From positions 229,542-293,541 of the forward strand of contig CADCGK010000005.1 in the NCBI GenBank assembly GCA_902800965.1: DNA of 64,000 nt, in the 5' to 3' direction. Origin of the DNA: an uncultured Bacteroidia bacterium. GTDB taxonomy: Bacteria > Bacteroidota > Bacteroidia > Bacteroidales > F082. The notes under the pieces were generated by a model. It did not search any database, was not told the origin of the DNA, and saw only the letters and a program-made list of their open reading frames with translations. This document shows, in pieces, positions 28,852 to 36,978 of this stretch. Position numbers and translations under genes: made by a program. Numbering within the stretch: the stretch's first letter is position 1; the number at the start of each line of letters is the position of its first letter.

Positions 28852-30081
28852 ATGAAAACTTTACGCTTTCTCTTCATCGGCACCATGGCGGTGCTGCTGA
28901 GTTGCTTCGCCTCTTCCTGTAAGAAAGGGGGACATCCCGACAACTTTCCAGAAGGCTGCCCTAACTTTACCAAACATGCATACGCTGGCGACCTCGTCGA
29001 TGCGATGGCACCAGGTATCTATGAATTCAAACTCAGCGAGACCTTCGGTCATACCGCCGTGCTGGCCAAAAGCACCGACGGCGGCGTGTTCTGGCTGAAG
29101 GATATCGAGTATATCGATCCCGACCATACCAACATCATAGGGTCTGCCATCTACTTCGGCTTCTATGCCACCGATAACAAGACCTCGTCATTCAGCCTCT
29201 TTGGCGAGAAGACCAGCGATGGAAAGATTCAATACTATGACCAGAACGAATTCGTCGATCGCACGGCAATGTACAAGGGTATCACCCTGGCAGCTGGAGA
29301 GGGAGACGATCCACCTTACAATTTTGCTCTCAAAGCCTCTGAAGGTGTCCTCAACACGGTGATGGTGATGAGTCGCAGGGCTTATAACTATGACACTTTC
29401 CTTGATGAATGGGGACAAGTTTACGATACCACCATCTGCGGCATTCCGGTTACTCATTACAGCAACGAAGGTCACCACTTCTTTATAGATGAGCACTGGC
29501 AGTGCCTGTATTACGTCAACTATAACATGCTTAACTCAGTGACCAACCATGTGGAGCATCAGTTGATGCATTACTATCCTGCGGGTACTTTCGAAGAGAC
29601 CTACGCCAAGATTTATGAACTCTATGGTCCTTCACTGCCCAAACCGGAGTGGAATACCTGCATCAAGGGTTACCGCAAGCAGGCTGACGAATGGCTTACC
29701 GACGAATATCCGCGCTCACTGGACAACTGGATGAAGGTGTATCACGGACAAGGCACCATTCACGATATGGAGATTGGCCGTCGCTATACCTGGAGAGCTC
29801 ATGACCATGTTTGCGGCATTACCGTGAAGATCGAGAACGTGCCTTTTGCCGATGCCATGGATTACGTGAATGAGGCGGCTGGTATCTGCAACGAGATCTA
29901 TGAGAATGTTCATGATGCTACGCAAGGCGCGCTCCATTTCAAAGGAGAATACGACCCCGAGGACATCTCAGGCATCCAATTTGGTGACTCCTATTACCAT
30001 CCTGGCTACGAGATCGACCTGAATAAAGAAGGTACGTTGGTCATTGACTTTGAAGTCATCAAGACTACTGTAGTAAAGTAA
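28852..30081 (+). CDS. Lipoprotein of unknown function
   Basis: The 409-aa product has a lipoprotein signal (MKTLRFLFIGTMAVLLSCFA then SSC). The ATG at 28852 is chosen because it begins the signal and follows a TATTTTTG box. The mature protein is of mixed alpha/beta composition with many aromatic residues (GGVFWLKDIEYIDPDHTNII, GHHFFIDEHWQCLYYVNYNM, CGITVKIENVPFADAMDYVN). I recognise no family, repeats or catalytic motif. It stands alone, convergent to the flavodiiron gene. Probably attached to the outer membrane. Confidence 0.65.
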   Translation: MKTLRFLFIGTMAVLLSCFASSCKKGGHPDNFPEGCPNFTKHAYAGDLVDAMAPGIYEFKLSETFGHTAVLAKSTDGGVFWLKDIEYIDPDHTNIIGSAIYFGFYATDNKTSSFSLFGEKTSDGKIQYYDQNEFVDRTAMYKGITLAAGEGDDPPYNFALKASEGVLNTVMVMSRRAYNYDTFLDEWGQVYDTTICGIPVTHYSNEGHHFFIDEHWQCLYYVNYNMLNSVTNHVEHQLMHYYPAGTFEETYAKIYELYGPSLPKPEWNTCIKGYRKQADEWLTDEYPRSLDNWMKVYHGQGTIHDMEIGRRYTWRAHDHVCGITVKIENVPFADAMDYVNEAAGICNEIYENVHDATQGALHFKGEYDPEDISGIQFGDSYYHPGYEIDLNKEGTLVIDFEVIKTTVVK

Positions 30082-30086
30082 TGGCC

Positions 30087-30105
30087 GCTCGCAATGACGG
30101 TGGTT
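30087..30105. repeat. Fragment of the ATTGCGAG dispersed element
   Basis: GCTCGCAATGACGG is the complement of CCGTCATTGCGAGC, one end of the element seen at 4112, between two convergent stop codons. Confidence 0.5.
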
Positions 30106-30107
30106 GC

Positions 30108-31298
30108 TTAACCCTTTACTGCGGCAGCAACCGCTTGGCCTAGATTGTATAACTTGTCCCAATCTTCCTCGCGGATGGGAGCGCCTTTCACCTCGACGCT
30201 TTCAGCCGCGAGGTTCCATTTGCCATCCTCGGCATATTTGGCGAGGGTCTTCACGCCACCACCGCTCCAGCTCATGCCGCCAAAAAGGGCATAGCACTTG
30301 TCCTTGGGCTTGAACTCGTTGATCTCATGGACCAGCAGGGTCATGTTGGGGAACATGTTGGCGTAATGGGCACAGGCACCGAGAATCACTCCTTTATTTT
30401 TCCAAATGTCGCTCATGATGAAAGAGACCTCGGTCTTAGCCACGTCATACACTTTCACCTCCTTGATGCCGGCTTCGGCAGCGCCACGGGCTACGATCTC
30501 GGCCATCCTGGCGGTGTTGCCGTGCATGGAACCATAGACGATGACCACACCTTCTTCCGATTCCTGTTTGCTCCATTGGGTGTACTTGCCGAGCACCCAA
30601 GCAAGGTCTGAACGCCATACCAAACCGTGCGATGGGGCGATCATCTTGATCTCCAAGGAGCTCAGTTTCTCGATGGCTTTCAAGGCCTGCATGGCTACCT
30701 TGCCGACGATGTTGGCGTAATAGCGGCGCATGTCGTCCTCATAGAAGGCGAGGTTGACCTGGTCGTCGAAGATGCCGCCGTTCAAGGCGCCAAAGCCGCC
30801 GAAAGCATCGTTGCTGAAGACGATCTTGCTGTGTTGCTCGTAGGTCACCATCGACTCGGGCCAGTGCACCATGGGCACCATGAAGAACTGCAGTGTATGG
30901 GTGCCGAGGCTTAACGTCTCGCCTTCGGCCACCACCTTCTTGTTTTCGATAGGGCCGTAGAAGGCTTCTAGCGGGGCGAAGGTCTTGGCGTTGCCTACCA
31001 CCTGCACCTCGGGCCATTCTCTCATGACAGCGGCTACGGTGCTGCTGTGGTCGGGCTCGTCGTGATTGATGATAAGGTAATCCACCTTGCGGCCTTGGAG
31101 CACCGACTTCACCTTAAAGAGGTATTCTTCCAGAAAAGTGGCTTCTACGGGGTCGATCAACGCTACCTGGGTATCCACGATGAGGTAGGAGTTGTAGGAG
31201 ACGCCGTTGGGCAGCTCGATATGGTTTTCAAATAGGTCGGTGTGACGGTCGTTGACACCGACGTAATAGATGTTATCGGATAATTGGATTTGATTCAT
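30108..31298 (-). CDS. fprA: Flavodiiron protein (FprA-type A flavoprotein)
   Basis: The 396-aa product has an N-terminal metallo-beta-lactamase-like diiron domain with NHDEPDHSS (the H-x-E-x-D-H ligand motif), VHWPES, SNDAFG and APSHGL, followed by a flavodoxin domain (VVIVYGSMHGNTARMAEIVA). It reduces O2 and/or NO to water/N2O with electrons from rubredoxin. The ATG at 31298 gives the usual start (MNQIQLSDNIYYVGVNDRHT). It is last in an operon with rubrerythrin, rubredoxin and a flavoreductase-rubredoxin fusion, 2 nt after the latter, forming a full NADH-to-O2 chain. Cytoplasmic. Confidence 0.95.
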   Translation of the reverse strand: MNQIQLSDNIYYVGVNDRHTDLFENHIELPNGVSYNSYLIVDTQVALIDPVEATFLEEYLFKVKSVLQGRKVDYLIINHDEPDHSSTVAAVMREWPEVQVVGNAKTFAPLEAFYGPIENKKVVAEGETLSLGTHTLQFFMVPMVHWPESMVTYEQHSKIVFSNDAFGGFGALNGGIFDDQVNLAFYEDDMRRYYANIVGKVAMQALKAIEKLSSLEIKMIAPSHGLVWRSDLAWVLGKYTQWSKQESEEGVVIVYGSMHGNTARMAEIVARGAAEAGIKEVKVYDVAKTEVSFIMSDIWKNKGVILGACAHYANMFPNMTLLVHEINEFKPKDKCYALFGGMSWSGGGVKTLAKYAEDGKWNLAAESVEVKGAPIREEDWDKLYNLGQAVAAAVKG

Positions 31299-31300
31299 GG

Positions 31301-31924
31301 TTAAATTATTTCTACAAAATCTTCCGCGCCGTGTTTGCATAACGGACAAACGAAGTCGTCGGGGAGGGAATCACCTTCATAAATGTAGCCGCAGACCTTG
31401 CATTCCCAGCGGCGTTTGCCATCCTTGGGCTTCTCGGCCTTGGGCTGAGGCTTGGGCTTGATGTTTTTCTGGTAATAGTCGTACGTCACCGAAGGCTTGT
31501 CGGACAGCACCTGGGCGTCGAGTACATCGGCGATGAACATGGTGTGGGTGCCGAAGTCGATGCTCTTGTTGACGCGGCATGCCAGATAGGCGTTGGTGTA
31601 TTTCGGGATGTAGAGCACATGGTTGACGGCACGGTGTTCGGACTCGCAGTCGGCGAATTTGTTTACCTTACGGCCGCTTTGGAAACCAAAATGCTCAAAG
31701 ACCTTCATCGGGGTCTCGGTGGTCAGCATGGAGACGTTGAACACGCACGAGTCCTTGATGAGCTCGTGCGTGTAGTTGCCTTTGTTGACCGTGACAGCGA
31801 TCTGCAAGGGGTTGCTGGTGACTTGGATCACCGTGTTCACGATGCAGCCGTTGTCGATGTTGTCGTAATTCGTGGTCAGGACATAGAGTCCATAACCAAT
31901 GTTGAACAAGGCCTTTGTATCCAT
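31301..31924 (-). CDS. hrb: Flavin reductase-rubredoxin fusion (high-molecular-weight rubredoxin)
   Basis: The 207-aa product has an N-terminal FMN-binding flavin-reductase domain (ALFNIGYGLYVLTTNYDNID, NGCIVNTVIQVTSNPLQIAV, FGFQSGRKVNKF) and, after a Pro/Lys linker, a C-terminal rubredoxin domain (CKVCGYIYEGD, DDFVCPLCKHG). This is the design of Moorella Hrb, an NADH:flavodiiron-protein electron carrier, and it is encoded directly before the flavodiiron gene. The ATG overlaps the stop codon of the rubredoxin gene (TAATG), so translation is coupled. Confidence 0.92.
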   Translation of the reverse strand: MDTKALFNIGYGLYVLTTNYDNIDNGCIVNTVIQVTSNPLQIAVTVNKGNYTHELIKDSCVFNVSMLTTETPMKVFEHFGFQSGRKVNKFADCESEHRAVNHVLYIPKYTNAYLACRVNKSIDFGTHTMFIADVLDAQVLSDKPSVTYDYYQKNIKPKPQPKAEKPKDGKRRWECKVCGYIYEGDSLPDDFVCPLCKHGAEDFVEII

Positions 31925-32085
31925 TATTCCATCACTGAGAAACTGTCCTTGCCGATGCCGCAGAGCGGGCAGCTCCAGCTGTCGGGAATGGCTTCAAAAG
32001 GAGTTCCAGGGGCGATGCCGCTATCCGGATCGCCTTTTTCTGGGTCATAGATATAACCACAGACGTCACATACGTATTTTTTCAT
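31924..32085 (-). CDS. rub: Rubredoxin
   Basis: The 53-aa product reads [20 protein letters not shown] and later [15 protein letters not shown]: two Cys-x2-Cys pairs binding one iron, plus the Tyr, Gly and Pro residues of classical rubredoxins; length is typical. It carries electrons to rubrerythrin and the flavodiiron protein encoded on either side. The TAA stop overlaps the start of the next gene. The region between it and rubrerythrin is a GGGTTAA repeat. Confidence 0.95.
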   Translation of the reverse strand: MKKYVCDVCGYIYDPEKGDPDSGIAPGTPFEAIPDSWSCPLCGIGKDSFSVME

Positions 32086-32122
32086 GGGTTAAGGGTTAAG
32101 GGTTAAAGGTTAAGGGTTAATA
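32086..32122. repeat. GGGTTAA 7-bp tandem repeat
   Basis: About five head-to-tail GGGTTAA units (one AGGTTAA) fill the space between the rubredoxin start and the rubrerythrin stop, which lies within the repeat. It has the same 7-bp period as the arrays at 705, 35726, 54463 and 59757. Confidence 0.85.
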
Positions 32123-32656
32123 GTTTTCAGCTTTGATTTGGAAGTATGACTGCGGATGATTGCACACTGGACAGATCTGTGGGGCTTTCTTGCCGATGAC
32201 GATATGTCCGCAGTTAGAGCATTGCCATACCATGTCGCCCTCGCGTGAGAAGACGATGCCATCCTCGATGTTTTGCAGGAGTTTGAGGTAACGGGCTTCG
32301 TGTTCCTTTTCGATCTTGGCAACGAGTTCGAAGAGGACGGCGATCTTGGTGAAGCCTTCTTCGCGGGCGGTCTTCGCCATTCCTGCGTACATGTCGGTCC
32401 ATTCATAGTTCTCGCCTGCGGCAGCGTCCTTCAAGTTGGTCTTGGTGTCAGGCACCTCGCCGTCGTGAAGCAGCTTGAACCAGATCTTTGCATGCTCTTG
32501 TTCGTTGCGGGCCGTCTCCTCAAAGAGGTCGGCAATTTGGTTGTAGCCTTCCTTGCGTGCCTTGGAGGCGTAATAGGTGTATTTGTTGCGGGCTTGTGAC
32601 TCACCAGCAAAAGCAGCCATCAGGTTGGCTTCGGTTTTAGATCCTTTTAGTTCCAT
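32117..32656 (-). CDS. rbr: Rubrerythrin
   Basis: The 179-aa product has the four-helix diiron domain with two E-x2-H-type motifs ([34 protein letters not shown]) and a C-terminal rubredoxin-like domain ([20 protein letters not shown]). It reduces hydrogen peroxide with electrons from rubredoxin. It is first in the operon rbr-rub-hrb-fprA, all on the minus strand, which together handle peroxide and oxygen in an anaerobe. Length is full. Confidence 0.96.
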   Translation of the reverse strand: MELKGSKTEANLMAAFAGESQARNKYTYYASKARKEGYNQIADLFEETARNEQEHAKIWFKLLHDGEVPDTKTNLKDAAAGENYEWTDMYAGMAKTAREEGFTKIAVLFELVAKIEKEHEARYLKLLQNIEDGIVFSREGDMVWQCSNCGHIVIGKKAPQICPVCNHPQSYFQIKAENY

Positions 32657-32733
32657 GTTTTGTAGTGTTTAGAAGGTTTGAATTGGAGGGTAAAAATACG
32701 TATTCTTTTTGATTTGGCAAAAAAATAATGGCG

Positions 32734-32741
32734 TATCTTTG
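32734..32741 (+). promoter_or_regulatory. Promoter -7 box for the exonuclease gene
   Basis: TATCTTTG with TTTG at 32708-32711 upstream. Because the start of transcription should lie near 32749, the ATG at 32709 cannot be the start codon. Confidence 0.6.
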
Positions 32742-32762
32742 CATTTTCAAAAGAATAATAAG

Positions 32763-33350
32763 GTGACCGAGATAGTGGACCAGAACAGACCGCGAAGGCG
32801 GTGGAGGAGAAGGGAGCAGAAGCCAAAAGAGAAGCCAGTGTATCTCCCAGAGGGGCATCTTTCTGATTTTGCAGCCATCGATTTTGAGGCTGCCAATGCG
32901 GCTTTCACCAGCGCTTGCAGCATGGGCTTGGTCATCGTGCGTAACGACGAGATCGTGGAACGTTTCTACGGCCTGATGAAACCGGTGCCCAACCACTACG
33001 ACTGGTACAATGTCAAGGTGCACGGCATCAAGAAGAGCGATACTGAGAAAGCTCCTGTGTTTCCATACCTCTGGAACCAGGTGAAGGACAAGGTGGAAGG
33101 CCTGCCTTTCGTGGCGCATGGGATGCTTTTCGACCAGCATGTGTTGCGGGCTTTGCATGAGCTGTATAAGATCCCGTATCCCGACTACAAGTTCTACTGC
33201 ACCCATGTCGGGTCTGAGACGTATGTCCCCGACTTGGAGAACCACAAGCTCCAAACCGTGGCGAAACACTTCGGCTATGAGATGAAAAACCATCACAACG
33301 CCCTCGACGATGCCGAGGCCTGCGCCGTCATTGCTATGAATATTTTTTGA
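32763..33350 (+). CDS. DnaQ-like 3'-5' exonuclease
   Basis: The product is about 195 aa if it starts at the GTG at 32763, the first usable start after the promoter box. A basic N-terminal stretch (RPRRRWRRREQKPKEKP) precedes a DEDDh exonuclease domain: FAAIDFEAANAAF (Asp-x-Glu), VKVHGIKKSD, FVAHGMLFDQHVL (Asp) and HHNALDDAEACA (His and Asp). All four acidic residues and the His are present. Such proteins act in proofreading or single-strand trimming; here it is a stand-alone enzyme, similar to DNA polymerase III epsilon-type proteins. The start is uncertain. Confidence 0.8.
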   Translation: MTEIVDQNRPRRRWRRREQKPKEKPVYLPEGHLSDFAAIDFEAANAAFTSACSMGLVIVRNDEIVERFYGLMKPVPNHYDWYNVKVHGIKKSDTEKAPVFPYLWNQVKDKVEGLPFVAHGMLFDQHVLRALHELYKIPYPDYKFYCTHVGSETYVPDLENHKLQTVAKHFGYEMKNHHNALDDAEACAVIAMNIF

Positions 33351-33354
33351 TCCC

Positions 33355-33385
33355 CGTCTTTGCGAGCCAAGCGAAGCAATCCATA
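33355..33385. repeat. ATTGCGAG-type dispersed element
   Basis: CGTCTTTGCGAGCCAAGCGA then AGCAATCCATAA, in the space between the exonuclease stop and the NfnAB promoter. Confidence 0.65.
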
Positions 33386-33426
33386 AAAAAGATTAAAATT
33401 CTTTTCGGGTTAAAGAAAATAATCAT

Positions 33427-33434
33427 TACCTTTG
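33427..33434 (+). promoter_or_regulatory. Promoter -7 box for the NfnAB fusion
   Basis: TACCTTTG, 22 nt before the ATG. Confidence 0.55.
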
Positions 33435-33456
33435 GCCATCTTTAATTCATTGCACC

Positions 33457-35724
33457 ATGTTCGAAATTGTACAAAAGAAAACATTCGCGGCGGAAACCTA
33501 CCTGATGGATGTTTACGCCCCTAGAATTGCCCATTCTGCACTTCCTGGTCAGTTCCTTATCATCAAGATGGAAGAGAATTCTGAACGTATTCCTCTGACC
33601 ATTAGTGATTACCAACGTGTCAAAGGGACGGTGACCATCGTTTTCAAGGCCATCGGTGAATCCACCAAGAAGATGGCTGAGTACCAGGTGGGCGACAGCT
33701 TCCACGATGTGGTAGGCCCGCTCGGCAAGCCCTCTGAGTTCGCCAACATGACTGCCGAAGAGCTCCGCAAACGCTCTTTCGTGTTCATCGGCGGTGGTGT
33801 GGGCATCGCGCCTATCTTCCCACAGGTGAAATGGCTCTACGAACATGGCGCAGTGGCCGACTGCATCATCGGCGCGCGTACCAAGGACCTCCTGATCTAT
33901 GAGAAGGAGCTCTCCGAGTATTGCCATCTGTATGTGACCTCCGACGACGGCTCCACGGGCCGCAAGGGACTGGTTACGGATGTGTTGCGTCAGCTGGTGG
34001 CCAGCGGCAAGATCTATGACGAGGCCGTCGCTATCGGACCGATGATCATGATGAAATTCGTCACCAAGACCTGCGAGGAGCTGGGCATCCGATGCACCAT
34101 CTCGCTCAACAGCATCATGGTCGATGGCACGGGCATGTGCGGCGCCTGCCGCGTGAGCATCGCAGGCAAGACCAAGTTCACCTGCATCGACGGTCCTGAG
34201 TTCCTGGGCAAGGATGTGGACTTTGACGAGGCCATGAAACGCCAAGCCATGTATAACAACGTGGTGACCCGCAAACAACTCATTGCAGAGGAGAAAGCCG
34301 AAGGCCATGAATGCCATATCGGCGGCATCTCCGAAGAGACCTTCGACAAGAAACACCGTGTCCCCGTCCCGGAACAGGATCCCAAGGTGCGTGCCCATAA
34401 CTTCGACGAGGTGTGTCTGGGCTATTCGGCCGACATGGCCATCATGGAGGCGCAACGCTGCCTGAACTGCAAAGACCCGCAGTGTGTGAAGCATTGCCCC
34501 GTCAATGTGAATATCCCGGGCTTCATCGCCCGTGTGGCGAAAGGTGACTTCGAAGGCGCAGCCGGCGTCATCAGCTGTGATTCAGCCTTGCCTGCCGTCT
34601 GCGGCCGTGTGTGTCCGCAGGAGACGCAATGCGAAGGCAGCTGCATCATGGGTAAGAAGTTCGAGCCCATCGCCATCGGCAAGCTGGAACGCTTCGTGGG
34701 CGACTACGCCATCGAGCACGACTTGCATTTCGACAGCCAGAGCATCCCGAACAAACACAAGGTGGCCATCATCGGATCGGGTCCATCAGGCCTGACCTGC
34801 GCCAAGGACTTGCTCTCCATGGGCTATGATGTCACCATCTTCGAGGCCTTGCACGAGCTGGGTGGCGTGCTGATGTATGGTATCCCCTCGTTCCGTCTGC
34901 CCAAGGAAACCGTGGTGAAGAAAGAGGTTGAGAGCGTCCGTCGCCTGGGTGCCAAGTTCGAAAAGGACGTGGTCATCGGTCGTACCATCACTATCGACGA
35001 GCTGATGCACCGCGAGGGCTTCGAGGCCGTATTTGTTGGCTCCGGCGCCGGCTTCCCGATGATGCTCAACGTGCCAGGTGAGAACCTCTGCGGTGTGGTC
35101 TCTGCCAACGAGTTCCTCACCCGTAACAACCTGCTGTTCGCCTACAAGGAAGGGTATAAGACCCCGAACTTCGTGGGTAAGAAAGTCGCTGTGGTCGGTG
35201 GTGGCAACGTGGCAATGGATGCCGCCCGTACCGCCCTGCGTCTCGGTTCCGAGGTGCATATCGTGTATCGTCGTTCCGAGGCTGAGCTTCCTGCCCGTGT
35301 GGAAGAGGTGCATCACGCCAAGGAAGAGGGCGTGCAGTTCGACCTGCTCACGGCTCCCGTGGAGGTGTTGGGCGACGAAAACGGCTGGGTGAAAGGCTTC
35401 AAGTGCGTCCGCTGTGAACTGGGCGAGCCCGATGCCTCAGGCCGTCGCAGCCCCGTCCCAGTGGAAGGCTCTGAGTTTGTCCTGGATGTCGATATGATCA
35501 TCATGGCACTGGGTACCTCTCCGAACCCGCTGATCGGCAGCACTACACGTAACCTCGACCTCAACCGTAAGGGTTGCATCGTGGCTGATGAGGTGGGTGC
35601 CACCTCTCGTCCAGGCATCTTCGCCGGCGGCGACGCCGTCAGTGGTGCCGCGACCGTCATCCTCGCCATGGGCGCCGGCAAGAAAGCCGCCAAGGCGATC
35701 GATGAGTACATTAAGAGTCTTTGA
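33457..35724 (+). CDS. NfnAB/SudAB-type fused NADH-ferredoxin:NADP oxidoreductase
   Basis: The 755-aa product joins two proteins that are separate in many anaerobes. Residues about 1-280 are a ferredoxin-reductase/DHODH electron-transfer-type subunit (FAD/NAD: RIPLTISDY, GGGVGIAPIFPQVKWLYEHG) with a [2Fe-2S] site (DGTGMCGACRVSI...FTCIDGPEF). The remainder is the glutamate-synthase small-subunit-like part with two [4Fe-4S] sites (CLNCKDPQCVKHCP, CGRVCPQETQCEGSC) and two dinucleotide folds (IIGSGPSGLTCAKDL, VVGGGNVAMDAARTA). NfnAB couples NADH, ferredoxin and NADPH. In this window it would link with the hydrogenase through ferredoxin and NADH. The fusion is common in Bacteroidetes. Confidence 0.88.
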   Translation: MFEIVQKKTFAAETYLMDVYAPRIAHSALPGQFLIIKMEENSERIPLTISDYQRVKGTVTIVFKAIGESTKKMAEYQVGDSFHDVVGPLGKPSEFANMTAEELRKRSFVFIGGGVGIAPIFPQVKWLYEHGAVADCIIGARTKDLLIYEKELSEYCHLYVTSDDGSTGRKGLVTDVLRQLVASGKIYDEAVAIGPMIMMKFVTKTCEELGIRCTISLNSIMVDGTGMCGACRVSIAGKTKFTCIDGPEFLGKDVDFDEAMKRQAMYNNVVTRKQLIAEEKAEGHECHIGGISEETFDKKHRVPVPEQDPKVRAHNFDEVCLGYSADMAIMEAQRCLNCKDPQCVKHCPVNVNIPGFIARVAKGDFEGAAGVISCDSALPAVCGRVCPQETQCEGSCIMGKKFEPIAIGKLERFVGDYAIEHDLHFDSQSIPNKHKVAIIGSGPSGLTCAKDLLSMGYDVTIFEALHELGGVLMYGIPSFRLPKETVVKKEVESVRRLGAKFEKDVVIGRTITIDELMHREGFEAVFVGSGAGFPMMLNVPGENLCGVVSANEFLTRNNLLFAYKEGYKTPNFVGKKVAVVGGGNVAMDAARTALRLGSEVHIVYRRSEAELPARVEEVHHAKEEGVQFDLLTAPVEVLGDENGWVKGFKCVRCELGEPDASGRRSPVPVEGSEFVLDVDMIIMALGTSPNPLIGSTTRNLDLNRKGCIVADEVGATSRPGIFAGGDAVSGAATVILAMGAGKKAAKAIDEYIKSL

Positions 35725-35725
35725 A

Positions 35726-35781
35726 GTGAGGAGTTAGGAGTTAGGAGTATCCTTTTTTACTCCTCACTCCTCACTCCTAAC
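35726..35781. repeat. Inverted pair of 7-bp-period repeats
   Basis: GTGAGGAGTTAGGAGTTAGG on one side and CTCCTCACTCCTCACTCC on the other, separated by TATCCTTTTTTA. It lies between convergent genes and could act as a two-way terminator. Confidence 0.85.
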
Positions 35782-35782
35782 T

Positions 35783-36079
35783 TTATTTCAACTCCACATA
35801 AAACACGGTGGGGTCGTCGTCTTCGCAGAACGACTCATCGGTATAGTATTGTCCTGGCTTGTCATCGTCAGTGAAGAGATTCAACACCACTTTCTTGAAG
35901 GGAATGGGCTTCCCCTCAGCGCTATAGCGTTCAATGTCTTGCTTTGACAATCCTTCGATTTCCATCATCTTGAGCATCATGGCCAGATCAAGGTTGACGT
36001 TGAGCAGCTCCTGCTTCCATTCAATGCTGATCACAGCAGTGGTGTAGAGTTTGAAATTCTTGACTTCGACTTTTTTCAT
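35783..36079 (-). CDS. Small cytoplasmic protein of unknown function
   Basis: The 98-aa product is acidic, with no signal peptide or membrane segment: MKKVEVKNFKLYTTAVISIE, LDLAMMLKMMEIEGLSKQDI, VVLNLFTDDDKPGQYYTDES. It looks like a compact alpha/beta protein. I recognise no family. It is convergent to the NfnAB fusion across an inverted repeat and divergent from the MORN_2 gene; nothing in the context suggests a role. Confidence 0.55.
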   Translation of the reverse strand: MKKVEVKNFKLYTTAVISIEWKQELLNVNLDLAMMLKMMEIEGLSKQDIERYSAEGKPIPFKKVVLNLFTDDDKPGQYYTDESFCEDDDPTVFYVELK

Positions 36080-36123
36080 GGTTGATCCTGTTTGGTATTT
36101 TCTGCAAAGATGAAAAAATTTTG

Positions 36124-36131
36124 TATTTTTG
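36124..36131 (+). promoter_or_regulatory. Promoter -7 box for the MORN_2 protein
   Basis: TATTTTTG, 20 nt before the ATG at 36152, which excludes the in-frame ATG at 36092. Confidence 0.55.
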
Positions 36132-36151
36132 GCACCTCAAAACTGAAGATT

Positions 36152-36967
36152 ATGCGTAAGAATTTGATTATGATGGCTGCTGCTTTGCTTCTCTCTTTGG
36201 CTGCAGTAGCTCAAAATGTCGAGACTTTGGATGTCTCAAAGGAAGCTAACGGACATTATTCGAAACAGCATGGCGAATTGATGATTGAGGGAGAGGTGCT
36301 GAACGGACAAAAAGTCGGCACGTGGTATGAAATGTATGCAAACAAACAGTTGGTTCATAGAATCATACAATTTGAAAAGGGATTAAAGAACGGTGTGTGC
36401 ATCGAAATTGATGAGACAGGTGCCTTGGTGAAAAAAAACGAGTATGCTGCCGACAAGCTGAATGGCACTTCCTATTCTTGGTCTCGCGGTGGTCGTCTTA
36501 CCAGCAAGAATAGTTACAAAAACGATGTGCTGGATGGCGAGCAGATTCAATGCTATGAACAAGGTAACAACAAGGAGATTGCCCATTACAAGAACGGTCT
36601 CCGCGACGGCCTGACCACCTGGTTCGACCAGAGCGGAATGAAGGTGATGACCATCGAATATAAGAATGGCGTTTTCGATGGTAAACAGGAGACCTTCTAT
36701 AAAACTGGGGGCGTGAAGACTTCGAAGATGTTCAAAAACAACGTCCAAGATGGTCCCGCATACGAGTATTATGAAGGAGGATCCCCCAAGTCGGAATGCA
36801 ATTACAAAAAAGGCAAGATCTCTGGCAATATCAAGACTTTCAAGGATATCAAGCCTTACGTCGGTGAAAAGACGAAAGGACTGGAGAAGGAAAAACCTAT
36901 CCAACCAAATTTGAAGAAAGAGATCGATAAAGAAATAAAGCCCATAAAAAAGGAAGTCAAAAAGTGA
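36152..36967 (+). CDS. Secreted MORN_2/YwqK-like repeat protein
   Basis: The 271-aa product has a signal peptide (MRKNLIMMAAALLLSLAAVA then Q) and about seven MORN_2 repeats of the G-x-W-x-x-Y / F-x-x-G-x-x-x-G pattern (KVGTWYEMYANKQLVHRIIQ, NGLRDGLTTWFDQSG, NGVFDGKQETFYKTGGVKTS). The C-terminus is Lys/Glu-rich (KEIDKEIKPIKKEVKK). Such proteins are often annotated as 'YwqK antitoxin-like', but here secretion makes an antitoxin role unlikely. The TonB receptor starts 11 nt downstream, so they may be co-transcribed. Confidence 0.75.
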   Translation: MRKNLIMMAAALLLSLAAVAQNVETLDVSKEANGHYSKQHGELMIEGEVLNGQKVGTWYEMYANKQLVHRIIQFEKGLKNGVCIEIDETGALVKKNEYAADKLNGTSYSWSRGGRLTSKNSYKNDVLDGEQIQCYEQGNNKEIAHYKNGLRDGLTTWFDQSGMKVMTIEYKNGVFDGKQETFYKTGGVKTSKMFKNNVQDGPAYEYYEGGSPKSECNYKKGKISGNIKTFKDIKPYVGEKTKGLEKEKPIQPNLKKEIDKEIKPIKKEVKK

Positions 36968-36978
36968 TGGTGTGATCG

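Noticed and set aside
32709..32762. ATG start for the exonuclease
   Set aside because: It lies upstream of the TATCTTTG promoter box, so it would not be in the mRNA; the GTG at 32763 was preferred.
36152..36967. YwqK-type antitoxin
   Set aside because: The repeats match, but the protein has a signal peptide and no toxin gene is adjacent.
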